NCBI GenBank assembly: GCA_902826775.1
Contig: CADEHE010000005.1
Coordinates: 248,001-312,000 of the forward strand
Reading direction: 5' to 3'
Source: an uncultured Pseudomonadota bacterium
GTDB lineage: Bacteria > Pseudomonadota > Gammaproteobacteria > Burkholderiales > JALYOK01
Length of the DNA: 64,000 nt
Shown here: positions 56,432 to 64,000 of the stretch, one piece after another
How positions within the stretch are numbered: the first letter of the stretch is position 1
How the letters are laid out: each line of letters opens with the position of its first letter
Notes under the pieces: model-generated
The model's database searches: none
Told to the model about the DNA's origin: nothing
The model's input: the letters and a program-made list of their open reading frames with translations, nothing else
Translations under genes and position numbers: made by a program

Positions 56432-57358
56432 ATGAATCTGCCGGATTTTTCCCGCGCCCGCGTGCTGATAGTTGGCGACGTCATGCTCGATCGCTACTGG
56501 TTCGGCGATGTGCAGCGCATTTCGCCGGAAGCTCCGGTGCCGGTGGTGCACGTCACGCGCGTGGAGCAGCGCCCGGGTGGTGCGGCGAATGTGGCGCGCG
56601 GGATAGCGGCCCTTGGAGCACAAGCGCGCTTATTGGCGGTGATCGGTGACGATGAAGCGGGCACTGCGCTCAGCGCGTTGCTGGCGCAAACCGGCGTCGA
56701 GGCAAAGTTGCATCGCGATGCAGCGTTGGAGACCACCGTCAAGCTGCGCGTCATCGGCCGCCAGCAGCAATTAATCCGCTTGGATTTCGAGCGCGCGCCC
56801 AGCCACGCCGTGCTTGCCAACAAGCTCGCCGATTTCCAGAGCATGCTGGCCGATGCGGACCTGGTCGTGCTCTCTGACTACGCCAAAGGCGGTCTCACCA
56901 ATGCACGCGAGATGATCGCGCTGGCGCGCCAGCGCGGCGTCGCAGTAATCGTCGACCCGAAGGGCGAGGACTATGAACCGTATCGCGGCGCCAGCCTGCT
57001 TACACCCAATCGCGGCGAGTTGCGTTCCATCGTGGGTACCTGGCGCAGCGAGGAAGAGTTGCGTAGCAAAGCGCAAGGCTTGCGCGAGCGCTTGGCTTTG
57101 GATGCCTTGCTGATAACGCGCAGCGAGGAAGGCATGACCTTGTTTCGCAGCGACGGCGTGCAGCATGTGCCCGCACAGGCGCGCGAAGTGTTCGACGTGA
57201 CGGGGGCCGGGGACACGGTTGTGGCCGCTCTTGCGGTCATGCGCGCCGCGGGCGCCGGATGGGATGAAGCGGTGCAAGTGGCAAACCGCGCCGCGGGCTT
57301 AGTGGTCGGCAAGTTGGGGACGGCGGTGGTCTCGCGCGCGGAGTTGTCCGGCGGTTGA
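56432..57358 (+). CDS. hldE1: D-glycero-beta-D-manno-heptose-7-phosphate kinase (HldE N-terminal domain type)
   Basis: A 308-aa PfkB-family kinase corresponding to the first domain of bifunctional HldE, as is usual in betaproteobacteria (also called rfaE1/hldA). Marks: VLIVGDVMLDRYWFGDVQRISPEAPVPV, RPGGAANVARGIAALG, KGEDYEPYRGASLLTPNRGE and the catalytic DVTGAGDTVVAAL. Makes heptose bisphosphate for LPS core. The nucleotidyltransferase half is not in this window. Confidence 0.93.
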   Translation: MNLPDFSRARVLIVGDVMLDRYWFGDVQRISPEAPVPVVHVTRVEQRPGGAANVARGIAALGAQARLLAVIGDDEAGTALSALLAQTGVEAKLHRDAALETTVKLRVIGRQQQLIRLDFERAPSHAVLANKLADFQSMLADADLVVLSDYAKGGLTNAREMIALARQRGVAVIVDPKGEDYEPYRGASLLTPNRGELRSIVGTWRSEEELRSKAQGLRERLALDALLITRSEEGMTLFRSDGVQHVPAQAREVFDVTGAGDTVVAALAVMRAAGAGWDEAVQVANRAAGLVVGKLGTAVVSRAELSGG

Positions 57359-57460
57359 ATCGGCAACGGCGATTGCAGCACGGCCGCTAGGTTGTTAACC
57401 TGCATCCAGCGCGCGCTGCATACTCGCGCGGGCAGCCTGTTGAGCCCTAGGGAGACGAAA

Positions 57461-58000
57461 ATGAAGACTTTATTGCTAATGCTCAGTCTATTGTTCGCAC
57501 TGAGCGGCACGGCGCTGGCGCGCATGAACGTCAACACCGCGACGCAAGCGGAGCTGGAAACGCTGCCGGAGGTGGGACCGGTCAAAGCAAAAGCGATCAT
57601 CGACTACCGCAAGAAGAACGGCCCATTCAAGTCGATCGAGGATCTGCAAAAGGTGAACGGCGTCGGACCGGTAACGACTAAGGCGATCAAAGATCAGATC
57701 GGCTTCAGCGGACCTTCAACGCCGGTTGCGGGCGGCAAGAAAGAAACGCTGGAGGCCGTTAAGGCAAAGGATGCGCCAAAACCCATCACTCCCTCGGTGC
57801 CCAAGCCTGTCGGCGCTGCGCCCGGGGCAAACGCAAAACCGATGGCAGGCAATGCGGCCGGTGCGAGCAAAGCGAAAGACAAACCGGTCGATGCCGTGGA
57901 TCGCGGCAAAGGCAACGATAAAGCGGTTAGCAACAAGCTCAAGGAAGCGCCGGTTCTCAAAAACAGCAACATCGGCACCGGCAAGGAAAAACCGAAGTAG
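57461..58000 (+). CDS. ComEA-family helix-hairpin-helix DNA-binding protein
   Basis: A 179-aa secreted protein. Signal peptide 1-20 (LLLMLSLLFALSGTALA), then one ComEA HhH domain (about 22-85: NVNTATQAELETLPEVGPVKAKAIIDYRKKNGPF, VNGVGPVTTKAI), then a 95-residue basic Ala/Pro/Lys-rich tail. The start ATG has AGGGAG 6 nt upstream. Similar proteins bind incoming DNA in the periplasm. The long tail is unusual; short ComEA proteins are near 100 aa. Confidence 0.9.
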   Translation: MKTLLLMLSLLFALSGTALARMNVNTATQAELETLPEVGPVKAKAIIDYRKKNGPFKSIEDLQKVNGVGPVTTKAIKDQIGFSGPSTPVAGGKKETLEAVKAKDAPKPITPSVPKPVGAAPGANAKPMAGNAAGASKAKDKPVDAVDRGKGNDKAVSNKLKEAPVLKNSNIGTGKEKPK

Positions 58001-58092
58001 CGGCACGCGGCCGGTTGCCGGCATCGAGCCGGCGGCGAGCGGCGGACGCGCGCGTGCGATAATTTGTCTCGTACGCATTGCGCATTGAGAAT

Positions 58093-58980
58093 ATGTATTC
58101 GCATCAAGACGACTTCGTGGGCAACACGCCGCTTGTTCGCCTCAAGCGTTTGCCTGGCAAGACCAGCAATGTCGTGCTCGCCAAACTCGAAGGCAACAAT
58201 CCAGCAGGCTCGGTCAAAGATCGACCCGCGCTCGCGATGTTTCTCGGCGCGGAGCGGCGCGGCGAAATTAAACCGGGCGACACGCTCATCGAAGCCACCA
58301 GCGGCAACACTGGCATCGCACTGGCGATGGTGGCGGCGATGCGCGGCTATAAGATGATTTTGGTGATGCCCGAGCATTTGAGCATCGAACGCCGCCAGAC
58401 CATGGGCGCCTACGGCGCCAAGTTCGTGTTGACGCCGGAAAAGGGCGGCATGGAAGAAGCGCGCGATGTGGCCGAGCGCATGCAACGCGAAGGCGAAGGC
58501 GTGATCCTCGATCAGTTTGCCAATCCGGACAATCCACGCGCGCACTACGAAGGCACGGCACCGGAAATCTGGCGCGACACGGCCGGCAAGATCACACACT
58601 TCGTCGCCACCATGGGAACCACCGGCACCATAATGGGATGCTCGCGTTTCTTCAAAGAAAAGAATCCTGCGATCCAGATCGTCGGCGTGCATCCGCAACC
58701 CGGCTCGCAAGTGCCCGGCATTCGCAAGTGGCCGGAACAGTATCAGCCGAAGATTTATGAGCGCGCACGCGTCGATCGAATTATCGAAGTCAGTCAGGCG
58801 CAGTCGGAGGCCATGGCGCGCCGTCTGGCGAGCGAAGAGGGCATTTTCGCGGGGATTTCATCAGGCGGCGGTTTGGCCGCCGCGTTGCAGGTGAGCAGCG
58901 AAGTCAAAGACGCTGTCATCGTGCATATCGTGTGCGATCGCGGCGATCGCTACTTATCGACCGGCGTGTTTCCGGCTTAG
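58093..58980 (+). CDS. cysM: cysteine synthase B
   Basis: A 295-aa PLP enzyme making cysteine from O-acetylserine and sulfide or thiosulfate. PLP lysine K42 in NNPAGSVKDRPAL; SGNTGIALA loop; SSGGGLAAAL near the C-terminus. The CysM-specific length and ERRQTMGAYGAKFVLTP segment support B over A type. ATG at 58093 preferred over an upstream TTG. Confidence 0.94.
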   Translation: MYSHQDDFVGNTPLVRLKRLPGKTSNVVLAKLEGNNPAGSVKDRPALAMFLGAERRGEIKPGDTLIEATSGNTGIALAMVAAMRGYKMILVMPEHLSIERRQTMGAYGAKFVLTPEKGGMEEARDVAERMQREGEGVILDQFANPDNPRAHYEGTAPEIWRDTAGKITHFVATMGTTGTIMGCSRFFKEKNPAIQIVGVHPQPGSQVPGIRKWPEQYQPKIYERARVDRIIEVSQAQSEAMARRLASEEGIFAGISSGGGLAAALQVSSEVKDAVIVHIVCDRGDRYLSTGVFPA

Positions 58981-58996
58981 AATCGCCCATACAGCC

Positions 58997-61102
58997 ATGA
59001 GGATATTCTCCTCAGTCGCGCTGAATAATAATATTCGATCTATTCTGGCGGCAGTTTGTGCGTTCGCCGCAACCATCCACGGCGCCGACGCCAACGCGAT
59101 CGAGCGCGTGAGCATGAGCGCGGAGCAAGTCGACGGCTCCGCTTTTCGCGCCAAGCAAGTGCGCGCCAGCATCTCCGTGCGCGCGCCAATGGGTGAACTG
59201 CGTGTAGCCGCGCGCGAGTTCGCCACGGCGCGCGAGCGTTGGAACGACGTCGAGCTGCTCTGCGCCAAATTGCAGGTGCACAATGATCGCCTCGCCTGCG
59301 CGCAAGCCCGATTGCGCGCAGGAGCAACGCAGCTTCCGCTGACATTTTCGCTCAGCACCGCACCCGCACTGGTTCTGATATTGCAGCCGCAGCCGGGCGA
59401 AACCTGGCAAGTCGATGCTGACTTCGGCGGCGCCGCCCCGAGCGGCCAATTGAAGTTGGTGAACGCGCAACTCGAACGTCTCGGCAATTGGCTCACCGCC
59501 GAGCAGCCGCGCCCGAGCAAAGGCCGCGCCGACGGCGTCTTGACGCTAAGCCCGCTGCGCGGCGGCGCCAGCATGCTATCCGGCACCTTGTCGCTCGCCG
59601 ACGTTGCCTTCTCCGATGCGGCCAGCGCACGCTTGGGCGAAGGCCTCGCCGGCTGCTTATCACTCGATGCCAATACCGAGCGCGACGGCGCATGGCGTTG
59701 GCGCGCCGATCTAGCGCTGACCCAGGGCGAATTATTCTGGACGCCGCTGTACATTCAACAGATGCCCGCACGCATCAATGCGAGCGGCGTGTACGGTGCG
59801 CAGGGCTTGCGCGAGGTTGCGCTCGCCGCGCAGTTGAGCGCAGTGGGCGCGCTCGACGCCAAGTTGCGTTTCGGGCAGGACGGGGAAAGCGGCGGCGAAG
59901 TGCGCGCGACGGACATCGATCTGGCGGGGGCATACGCTGCACTCGGCAAGCAGCTGTTGGAGCAACCTGGCGGAGCGCAGTACCAGGTGAGCGGGCGCGG
60001 CAGCTTCGCCCTGCGTTACGGTGCCGACGGCGCGCAGAGCGCGTATCTCAAGCTGCGCGATGCGGCGATTGCAGACGACAATGGCCGCTTGAAATTGCGC
60101 GGCATCAGCGCCGATTTGCCATGGGTCAACGGCCGCGACACGCAAGGCGTTGTGCGAATCTCCGGCGGAGAATTGTGGGGCTTGCCGCTTGCGAACGTCG
60201 AAGCGAACGCCCAGATGAACGGCTACAAAGTGCTGGTGCCGCGACTGACCGTGGATGTGCTGGATGGGATTTTTGCGATCAACGACTTGCAGATCAACCG
60301 CCCCGGCGCAGAATCGAATGCGCGCCGCGGCGGAGATTCAGGAGGACGCCTCGGCGCCGCGGCCTGGCAGTGGGAACTGACCGCGGGCCTGACCCCCATA
60401 TCGCTACAGAAGTTGAGCAAGCAACTGAAATGGCCGGAACTAACCGGCTCGGTCGCCGGCGTGGTGCCGCGTTTGCGTTACGCGAATAACGAATTGCGCG
60501 TGGACGGCAATGTGTTATTCAACGTGTTCGGCGGCAACGTGTTGGCGCGGAACCTCTCGATGCGCGATCCGCTGGGCGCGCAACCGGTGGTGCGCGGCGA
60601 CGTGGAAATGCGCAAGCTTGATTTGGGCGTGCTGACACGCACCTACTCGTTCGGCCACATCGATGGTTTGATCGATGTCGATGTCAAGGGCGTCGAATTG
60701 CGCAACTGGAAGCCGGTGCGTTTCGATGCGCGCGTGGCGAGCAGCGCGGGTGACTATCCGCGCCGCATCAGCCAGCAAGCCGTGCAGAATTTATCTGCGC
60801 TTGGCGGTGCAGGCGCTACCGCCGCGTTGCAGCGCAGCTTGCTGCGCTTCTTCGAGACGTTTCGCTATCGCCGTTTGGGGCTGACGTGCGAGTTGCGCGA
60901 TTCGATCTGCAGAATGGGAGGGGTCACGCCGGCGCGGGCGGCAGAAGGCGCATCGGCGCGCGCGGGCGGCTATGTCATCGTCGAGGGCGGCGGCATACCG
61001 GCGATCACGGTCATCGGCTACAATCAATCGGTGAGTTGGCAAGAGTTGTTGGAGCGCGTGCGCCGCGTCACGCAAGGCAATAGCAAAGCGGTGGTCAAGT
61101 AA
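58997..61102 (+). CDS. YdbH-like AsmA-superfamily intermembrane protein
   Basis: A 701-aa envelope protein: short N-terminal hydrophobic segment (ILAAVCAFAATIHGADA), then a long beta-rich body of AsmA/TamB style repeats ending in a DctA-YdbH domain (about 450-640; PELTGSVAGVVPRLRYANNELRVDGNVLFNVFGGNVLARNL, RTYSFGHIDGLIDVDVKGVELRNW). Relatives form bridges carrying phospholipid to the outer membrane. The two small genes downstream (lipoprotein, DUF1318) match the order ydbH-ynbE-ydbL of E. coli, which supports the call. Confidence 0.8.
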   Translation: MRIFSSVALNNNIRSILAAVCAFAATIHGADANAIERVSMSAEQVDGSAFRAKQVRASISVRAPMGELRVAAREFATARERWNDVELLCAKLQVHNDRLACAQARLRAGATQLPLTFSLSTAPALVLILQPQPGETWQVDADFGGAAPSGQLKLVNAQLERLGNWLTAEQPRPSKGRADGVLTLSPLRGGASMLSGTLSLADVAFSDAASARLGEGLAGCLSLDANTERDGAWRWRADLALTQGELFWTPLYIQQMPARINASGVYGAQGLREVALAAQLSAVGALDAKLRFGQDGESGGEVRATDIDLAGAYAALGKQLLEQPGGAQYQVSGRGSFALRYGADGAQSAYLKLRDAAIADDNGRLKLRGISADLPWVNGRDTQGVVRISGGELWGLPLANVEANAQMNGYKVLVPRLTVDVLDGIFAINDLQINRPGAESNARRGGDSGGRLGAAAWQWELTAGLTPISLQKLSKQLKWPELTGSVAGVVPRLRYANNELRVDGNVLFNVFGGNVLARNLSMRDPLGAQPVVRGDVEMRKLDLGVLTRTYSFGHIDGLIDVDVKGVELRNWKPVRFDARVASSAGDYPRRISQQAVQNLSALGGAGATAALQRSLLRFFETFRYRRLGLTCELRDSICRMGGVTPARAAEGASARAGGYVIVEGGGIPAITVIGYNQSVSWQELLERVRRVTQGNSKAVVK

Positions 61103-61119
61103 CGAAGCTGAGGCAGAAC

Positions 61120-61320
61120 ATGACTTTGAAAAAATGGTTCATCGCGCTGGCGGCGGCAGGTTTGAGCGCGTGCGTGACGATCAACATTTATTTCCCGGCC
61201 GCGGCGGCAGAGAAAGCGGCGGACAAGATCATCGACAAAGTGCTTTCCAGCGAGCAAGCACCAAAAACCGCACCCGCGCCAGCCAAACCCAGCGTGCCTG
61301 CGCCGCAACCCAAGCAGTGA
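61120..61320 (+). CDS. small lipoprotein at the YnbE position
   Basis: A 66-aa lipoprotein: signal peptide with lipobox LSAC (Cys19), followed by VTINIYFPAAAAEKAADKIIDKVL and a Pro/Ala/Lys tail. The VTINIYF strand after the lipidated Cys resembles the start of YnbE, the outer-membrane partner of YdbH, but the rest differs. Lies 17 bp after the YdbH-like gene and 7 bp before the DUF1318 gene. Confidence 0.75.
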   Translation: MTLKKWFIALAAAGLSACVTINIYFPAAAAEKAADKIIDKVLSSEQAPKTAPAPAKPSVPAPQPKQ

Positions 61321-61327
61321 GGCAGAG

Positions 61328-61744
61328 ATGAAATCGACAAAGAGAAACTTCTTGATCGCCCTGTTGTTCGCGCCATTGTTGGTATTCGCGCAGGCCGACC
61401 TCGAAATCAATACACCAGCCATAGCCGCGCTCACCGCCTCGATGGAAAAGCGGCATGCTCAGCTCGCGCCGTTCTACGCGAGCGGAGCGATCGGATACAC
61501 CAGCGACGGCAGCGTGGCTGTGCGTGATGCCAAGCTCATCGCGTTGCCGCAACGGCAAGCGGTGAATCAAGCCGTCGCCGCCGAGAATGCCGACCGCGCT
61601 AAGCTTTATAAAGAGATCGCCGTAGCAAACAGTCATCCCGAATGGGAAGGCGATGTGCGCGCGACGTTCGCCCAGCGTTGGATCGCCAAAGCGCCAGGCG
61701 GCTGGTATTACCAGGATTCGAGCGGCGGCTGGGTCAAGAAGTAG
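61328..61744 (+). CDS. DUF1318 (YdbL-family) periplasmic protein
   Basis: A 138-aa secreted protein: signal peptide 1-22 (LIALLFAPLLVFAQA), then the DUF1318 pattern (NTPAIAALTASMEKRHAQLAPFYASGAIG, VNQAVAAENADRAKLYKEIA, GWYYQDSSGGWVKK). YdbL is proposed to chaperone the YdbH-YnbE bridge, and its position here fits. Third gene of the envelope operon. Confidence 0.9.
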   Translation: MKSTKRNFLIALLFAPLLVFAQADLEINTPAIAALTASMEKRHAQLAPFYASGAIGYTSDGSVAVRDAKLIALPQRQAVNQAVAAENADRAKLYKEIAVANSHPEWEGDVRATFAQRWIAKAPGGWYYQDSSGGWVKK

Positions 61745-61872
61745 CCGATCTACGCACTCGGATCCATGAACTGCGCGGGCGAACGCAATCCTACTCGCAA
61801 CGTGCGTAGGCTGCGCACCGCGCACCAAACCTCGCTTGAAACTCCGCGCGCCCAGCGGCCTGATTAGATCGA

Positions 61873-62649
61873 ATGACACCTATTCTTGCGTTCGACATCG
61901 AAACCATCCCCGATACGCAAGGCATCGCCAAGCTCTACGATCTCGACCCCAAGTTGCCTGCCGCCGAAATCGCGGAATTCGCCTTCGCGCGCCGGCGCGA
62001 AATCACCGGCTCGGACTTTTTGCCGCTGCATCAACATCGCGTCACCGCAATCGCCTGCGCGCTGCGCGAACGCGACAGCTTTCGCGTATGGTCGCTAGGC
62101 ACTGCGCAAGATAGCGAAAAGGCGCTGATCCAACGCTTCTTCGACGGCATCGAGAAATACACCCCGCAAATCGTCTCGTGGAACGGCGGCGGTTTCGATC
62201 TTCCCGTTCTCCACTACCGTGCCATGGTGAACGGCGTGCGCGCGCCGCGCTATTGGGAACTGGGTGAGGACGACCGCGAGTTCAAGTGGAACAACTACAT
62301 TAGCCGCTACCACACGCGCCATATCGATTTGATGGATCTGCTTGCGCTCTATCAAGGCCGTGCTGCCGCACCGCTGGACGAGATCGCCAAGCTATGCGGC
62401 TTTCCCGGCAAGCTCGGCATGGACGGCGCGCAGGTGTGGCCCGCGTTCCAGCGCGGCGAGATTGCACACATCCGCAACTACTGCGAAACCGACGCCGCCA
62501 ACACTTACCTCATGTTCCTGCGCTTTCAGCACATGCGCGGCGCGCTCGGCGAACAAGAGTACGCTGCTGAGATCGATGTGGCGAAAAGCGTGCTAGGGAA
62601 CTCGAAAGAAACGCATTGGCAGGAGTTCATGGCGGCGTGGGGAGGGTAG
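61873..62649 (+). CDS. predicted 3'-5' exonuclease, PolB-like
   Basis: A 258-aa DEDDy exonuclease domain protein related to the proofreading domain of DNA polymerase B. ExoI motif D8/E10 (LAFDIETIPD), ExoII region SWNGGGFDLPVL, and ExoIII region with YCETDAANTYLMFLRF. Stand-alone members are common in betaproteobacteria; likely DNA repair. Single gene, downstream of the ydbL-like gene by 128 bp. Confidence 0.9.
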   Translation: MTPILAFDIETIPDTQGIAKLYDLDPKLPAAEIAEFAFARRREITGSDFLPLHQHRVTAIACALRERDSFRVWSLGTAQDSEKALIQRFFDGIEKYTPQIVSWNGGGFDLPVLHYRAMVNGVRAPRYWELGEDDREFKWNNYISRYHTRHIDLMDLLALYQGRAAAPLDEIAKLCGFPGKLGMDGAQVWPAFQRGEIAHIRNYCETDAANTYLMFLRFQHMRGALGEQEYAAEIDVAKSVLGNSKETHWQEFMAAWGG

Positions 62650-63004
62650 CAGGGCGGGCGCGCGAGGAGACTTTCGGCTGCAAGCTGATACTCACTGGTG
62701 CAGGGCAAGAGCATGGTTTCGGCGGGAACGACGCTGCCAGCGCGGCAGCGAGGTTTTCGTGGTGGGATCCCGCTGGAGGATGTGAACTTGCGAACCATTC
62801 TGGGTGTAAGAGCGCTTCCGACGCTCTGTGCTTAGTGCGATTCCAATCCACCGCAAAGTTCGAAAGTTAGTACGTGCCTCGCATTGCCGACTTCGACTGA
62901 CTGGAGCTACCGCGCTCGTTTGCTATTCCTAGTGACGTACTTGCCTCTAACTTTGGGGTGCGCAACAATTGTGCGTCAAACGCTACTTCCGGGCGATCCC
63001 TCAG
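62650..63004. other. 355-bp intergenic stretch
   Basis: No credible gene or strong hairpin-plus-T terminator. It must hold the promoter of the following secreted protein gene. GC content drops noticeably toward the right end. Confidence 0.5.
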
Positions 63005-64000
63005 ATGGCTGTTAGCTTTAAGTGTTACGTGCTGTTGCTTGCGGGTTGGGCGCTGGCTTCCAGCACCCTTGCGGGGCCCATAAAGGATCGAATCCGATCT
63101 AGTTCTGGCTACATTATTCTCGCCGATACCGAAGCCGTCATATCCAACCTTCCGGCTCCGTCTCCAGGATTCAAAGCGAAGGGAAGTTGTGTCGCGAGCG
63201 AAATTGAGTTTGTCGACGAATCTGCAAAGACCGAAGGTGGCTGGATTCTAAAGGGCTACAACTCCCAGTTGCAGCTCTGGGCCATCTATCACTATGGAGC
63301 TCGCGCTGCCACCAGTCGCCCCCCGCAGTGCAGCGATGGGAAGTTCATCGTACAAGCCTGGCAGGCTTCACTCAAAACCGCAATCACTGGTCAACTTACG
63401 GCGCCGGAGGCAAAACGTTTGGTCGAGATTGTCGATAAGTACGATAAGCGCTTTCAACTATCTAAGAGTCAACCAAAGGAAGCGCCTAAAGAGCATGCGT
63501 TCCGGCCAGAAGTGGCCGCGATGTCGCGCGCCGAATTGATTGCAGAATTACCACAACCCGCGAGCCGCGGTGCTTCACACCGCTGTGGCAGCGGCTGGCT
63601 AAGGACGGCGCCCGAGGTGCGCATACCTCAAGCTGAATTCTCCGCGTTAACTTTTGTCTTAGTTGATTGGAGCCTTGCCCATTTCCGCTTCGTCGGTGAT
63701 AGCCAAAAGTGTTTCGACGCGCATGTTGTTGTGACAAAGTGGCAAGAAGCATTGGGTCATCCAGTAACGGGCTTACTTACCAACGCAGATTTCGAACGAC
63801 TGCGTGCGGAAATTGATCGCATAGCGGTATTGGTTGCCGACAGAAAACGAGCGCATCAAGATGCCGAAACCGCGCAGGCGCAAGAGCGCGAGCGGGCAGA
63901 ACAGGTCCGGAAGGAACGCGAGGCGGCGGCGGAGAGAGAGCTGCAATCGTTTCTTTCCCCGAAGATGGATCCTCAATTGATCTATCTTCGAGCAGGCAAG
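63005..64000 (+). CDS. secreted protein with internally duplicated domain, C-terminus beyond window
   Basis: The frame is open from ATG 63005 to the right edge (332 residues). Signal peptide 1-23 (YVLLLAGWALASSTLAG). Two related domains of about 80 residues can be aligned: CSDGKFIVQAWQASLKTAITGQLT and CFDAHVVVTKWQEALGHPVTGLLT, each with an upstream Cys (GSC, HRC) that could pair. A charged coiled coil (QAQERERAEQVRKEREAAAERE) follows. No family recognised. Lower GC than the neighbours suggests a recent arrival. Confidence 0.7.
   Translation, partial: MAVSFKCYVLLLAGWALASSTLAGPIKDRIRSSSGYIILADTEAVISNLPAPSPGFKAKGSCVASEIEFVDESAKTEGGWILKGYNSQLQLWAIYHYGARAATSRPPQCSDGKFIVQAWQASLKTAITGQLTAPEAKRLVEIVDKYDKRFQLSKSQPKEAPKEHAFRPEVAAMSRAELIAELPQPASRGASHRCGSGWLRTAPEVRIPQAEFSALTFVLVDWSLAHFRFVGDSQKCFDAHVVVTKWQEALGHPVTGLLTNADFERLRAEIDRIAVLVADRKRAHQDAETAQAQERERAEQVRKEREAAAERELQSFLSPKMDPQLIYLRAGK

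Overview
The window (about 60% GC, no obvious phage or plasmid backbone) is a chromosomal segment of a betaproteobacterium. The evidence is the conserved block gyrA-serC-serA-pheA-hisC-tyrA-aroA-cmk-rpsA-ihfB-lapA-lapB-pyrF, an ompA/ubiG/gph group divergent from gyrA, and a one-piece tmRNA whose tag reads ANDDTYALAA. Order and genus cannot be fixed from the sequence alone.

Layout. 1-4026: sugar-acid catabolism on the minus strand (IlvD/Edd dehydratase cut by the left edge, 2-hydroxyacid dehydrogenase, enolase-superfamily dehydratase). A terminator at 3979-4026 closes the two-component block that follows. 4112-10076: two signalling sets. A MASE3/HisKA_3 kinase with NarL and CheY-like regulators faces a MASE1-PAS-HisKA_2 kinase that is translationally coupled to a protein joining a receiver to a kinase-like core. 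10101-16029: accessory catabolism (L-gulonate dehydrogenase-like enzyme, SDR, FMN glutamate-synthase-like protein, TfdA-like dioxygenase with a divergent LysR regulator), with a 111-bp tandem repeat and a probable MITE. 16062-18326: arsC, an NTF2-like protein, and a hemerythrin divergent from a two-haem SHP-type cytochrome with an FNR-like box between them. 18395-24072: an unusual minus-strand set made of a 979-aa protein with a GspG-pseudopilin tail, a 457-aa protein with a caspase/CHAT-like His-Cys pattern, and a TTC38-like TPR protein. This is the best candidate in the window for an undescribed system.

24483-34390: a methyltransferase with a tiny secreted protein and a divergent AraC regulator, class I aldolase, secreted SGNH hydrolase, UDP-GlcNAc 2-epimerase, a manganese-riboswitch operon (GDT1-family exporter with an apparent frameshift, then a DmeF-like CDF transporter), and a Fic protein. 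34519-35104: tmRNA with a degenerate duplication of its 3' end, as left by an integrated element. 35142-39605: mtaD-ubiG-gph and an OmpA-family protein. 39910-58000: the housekeeping block, in which serine, aromatic amino acid and histidine-type aminotransferase genes are almost continuous and overlapping, followed by translation and envelope genes (rpsA, ihfB, lapAB, pyrF, ugd, hldE1, comEA). A 97-bp tandem repeat grows out of the 3' end of lapB. 58093-64000: cysM, a YdbH-type intermembrane lipid-transport set (AsmA-like protein, small lipoprotein, DUF1318 protein), a PolB-like exonuclease, and a secreted protein with an internal duplication that runs off the right edge.

All identifications rest on motif recognition by eye. 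No database search or folding program was run.
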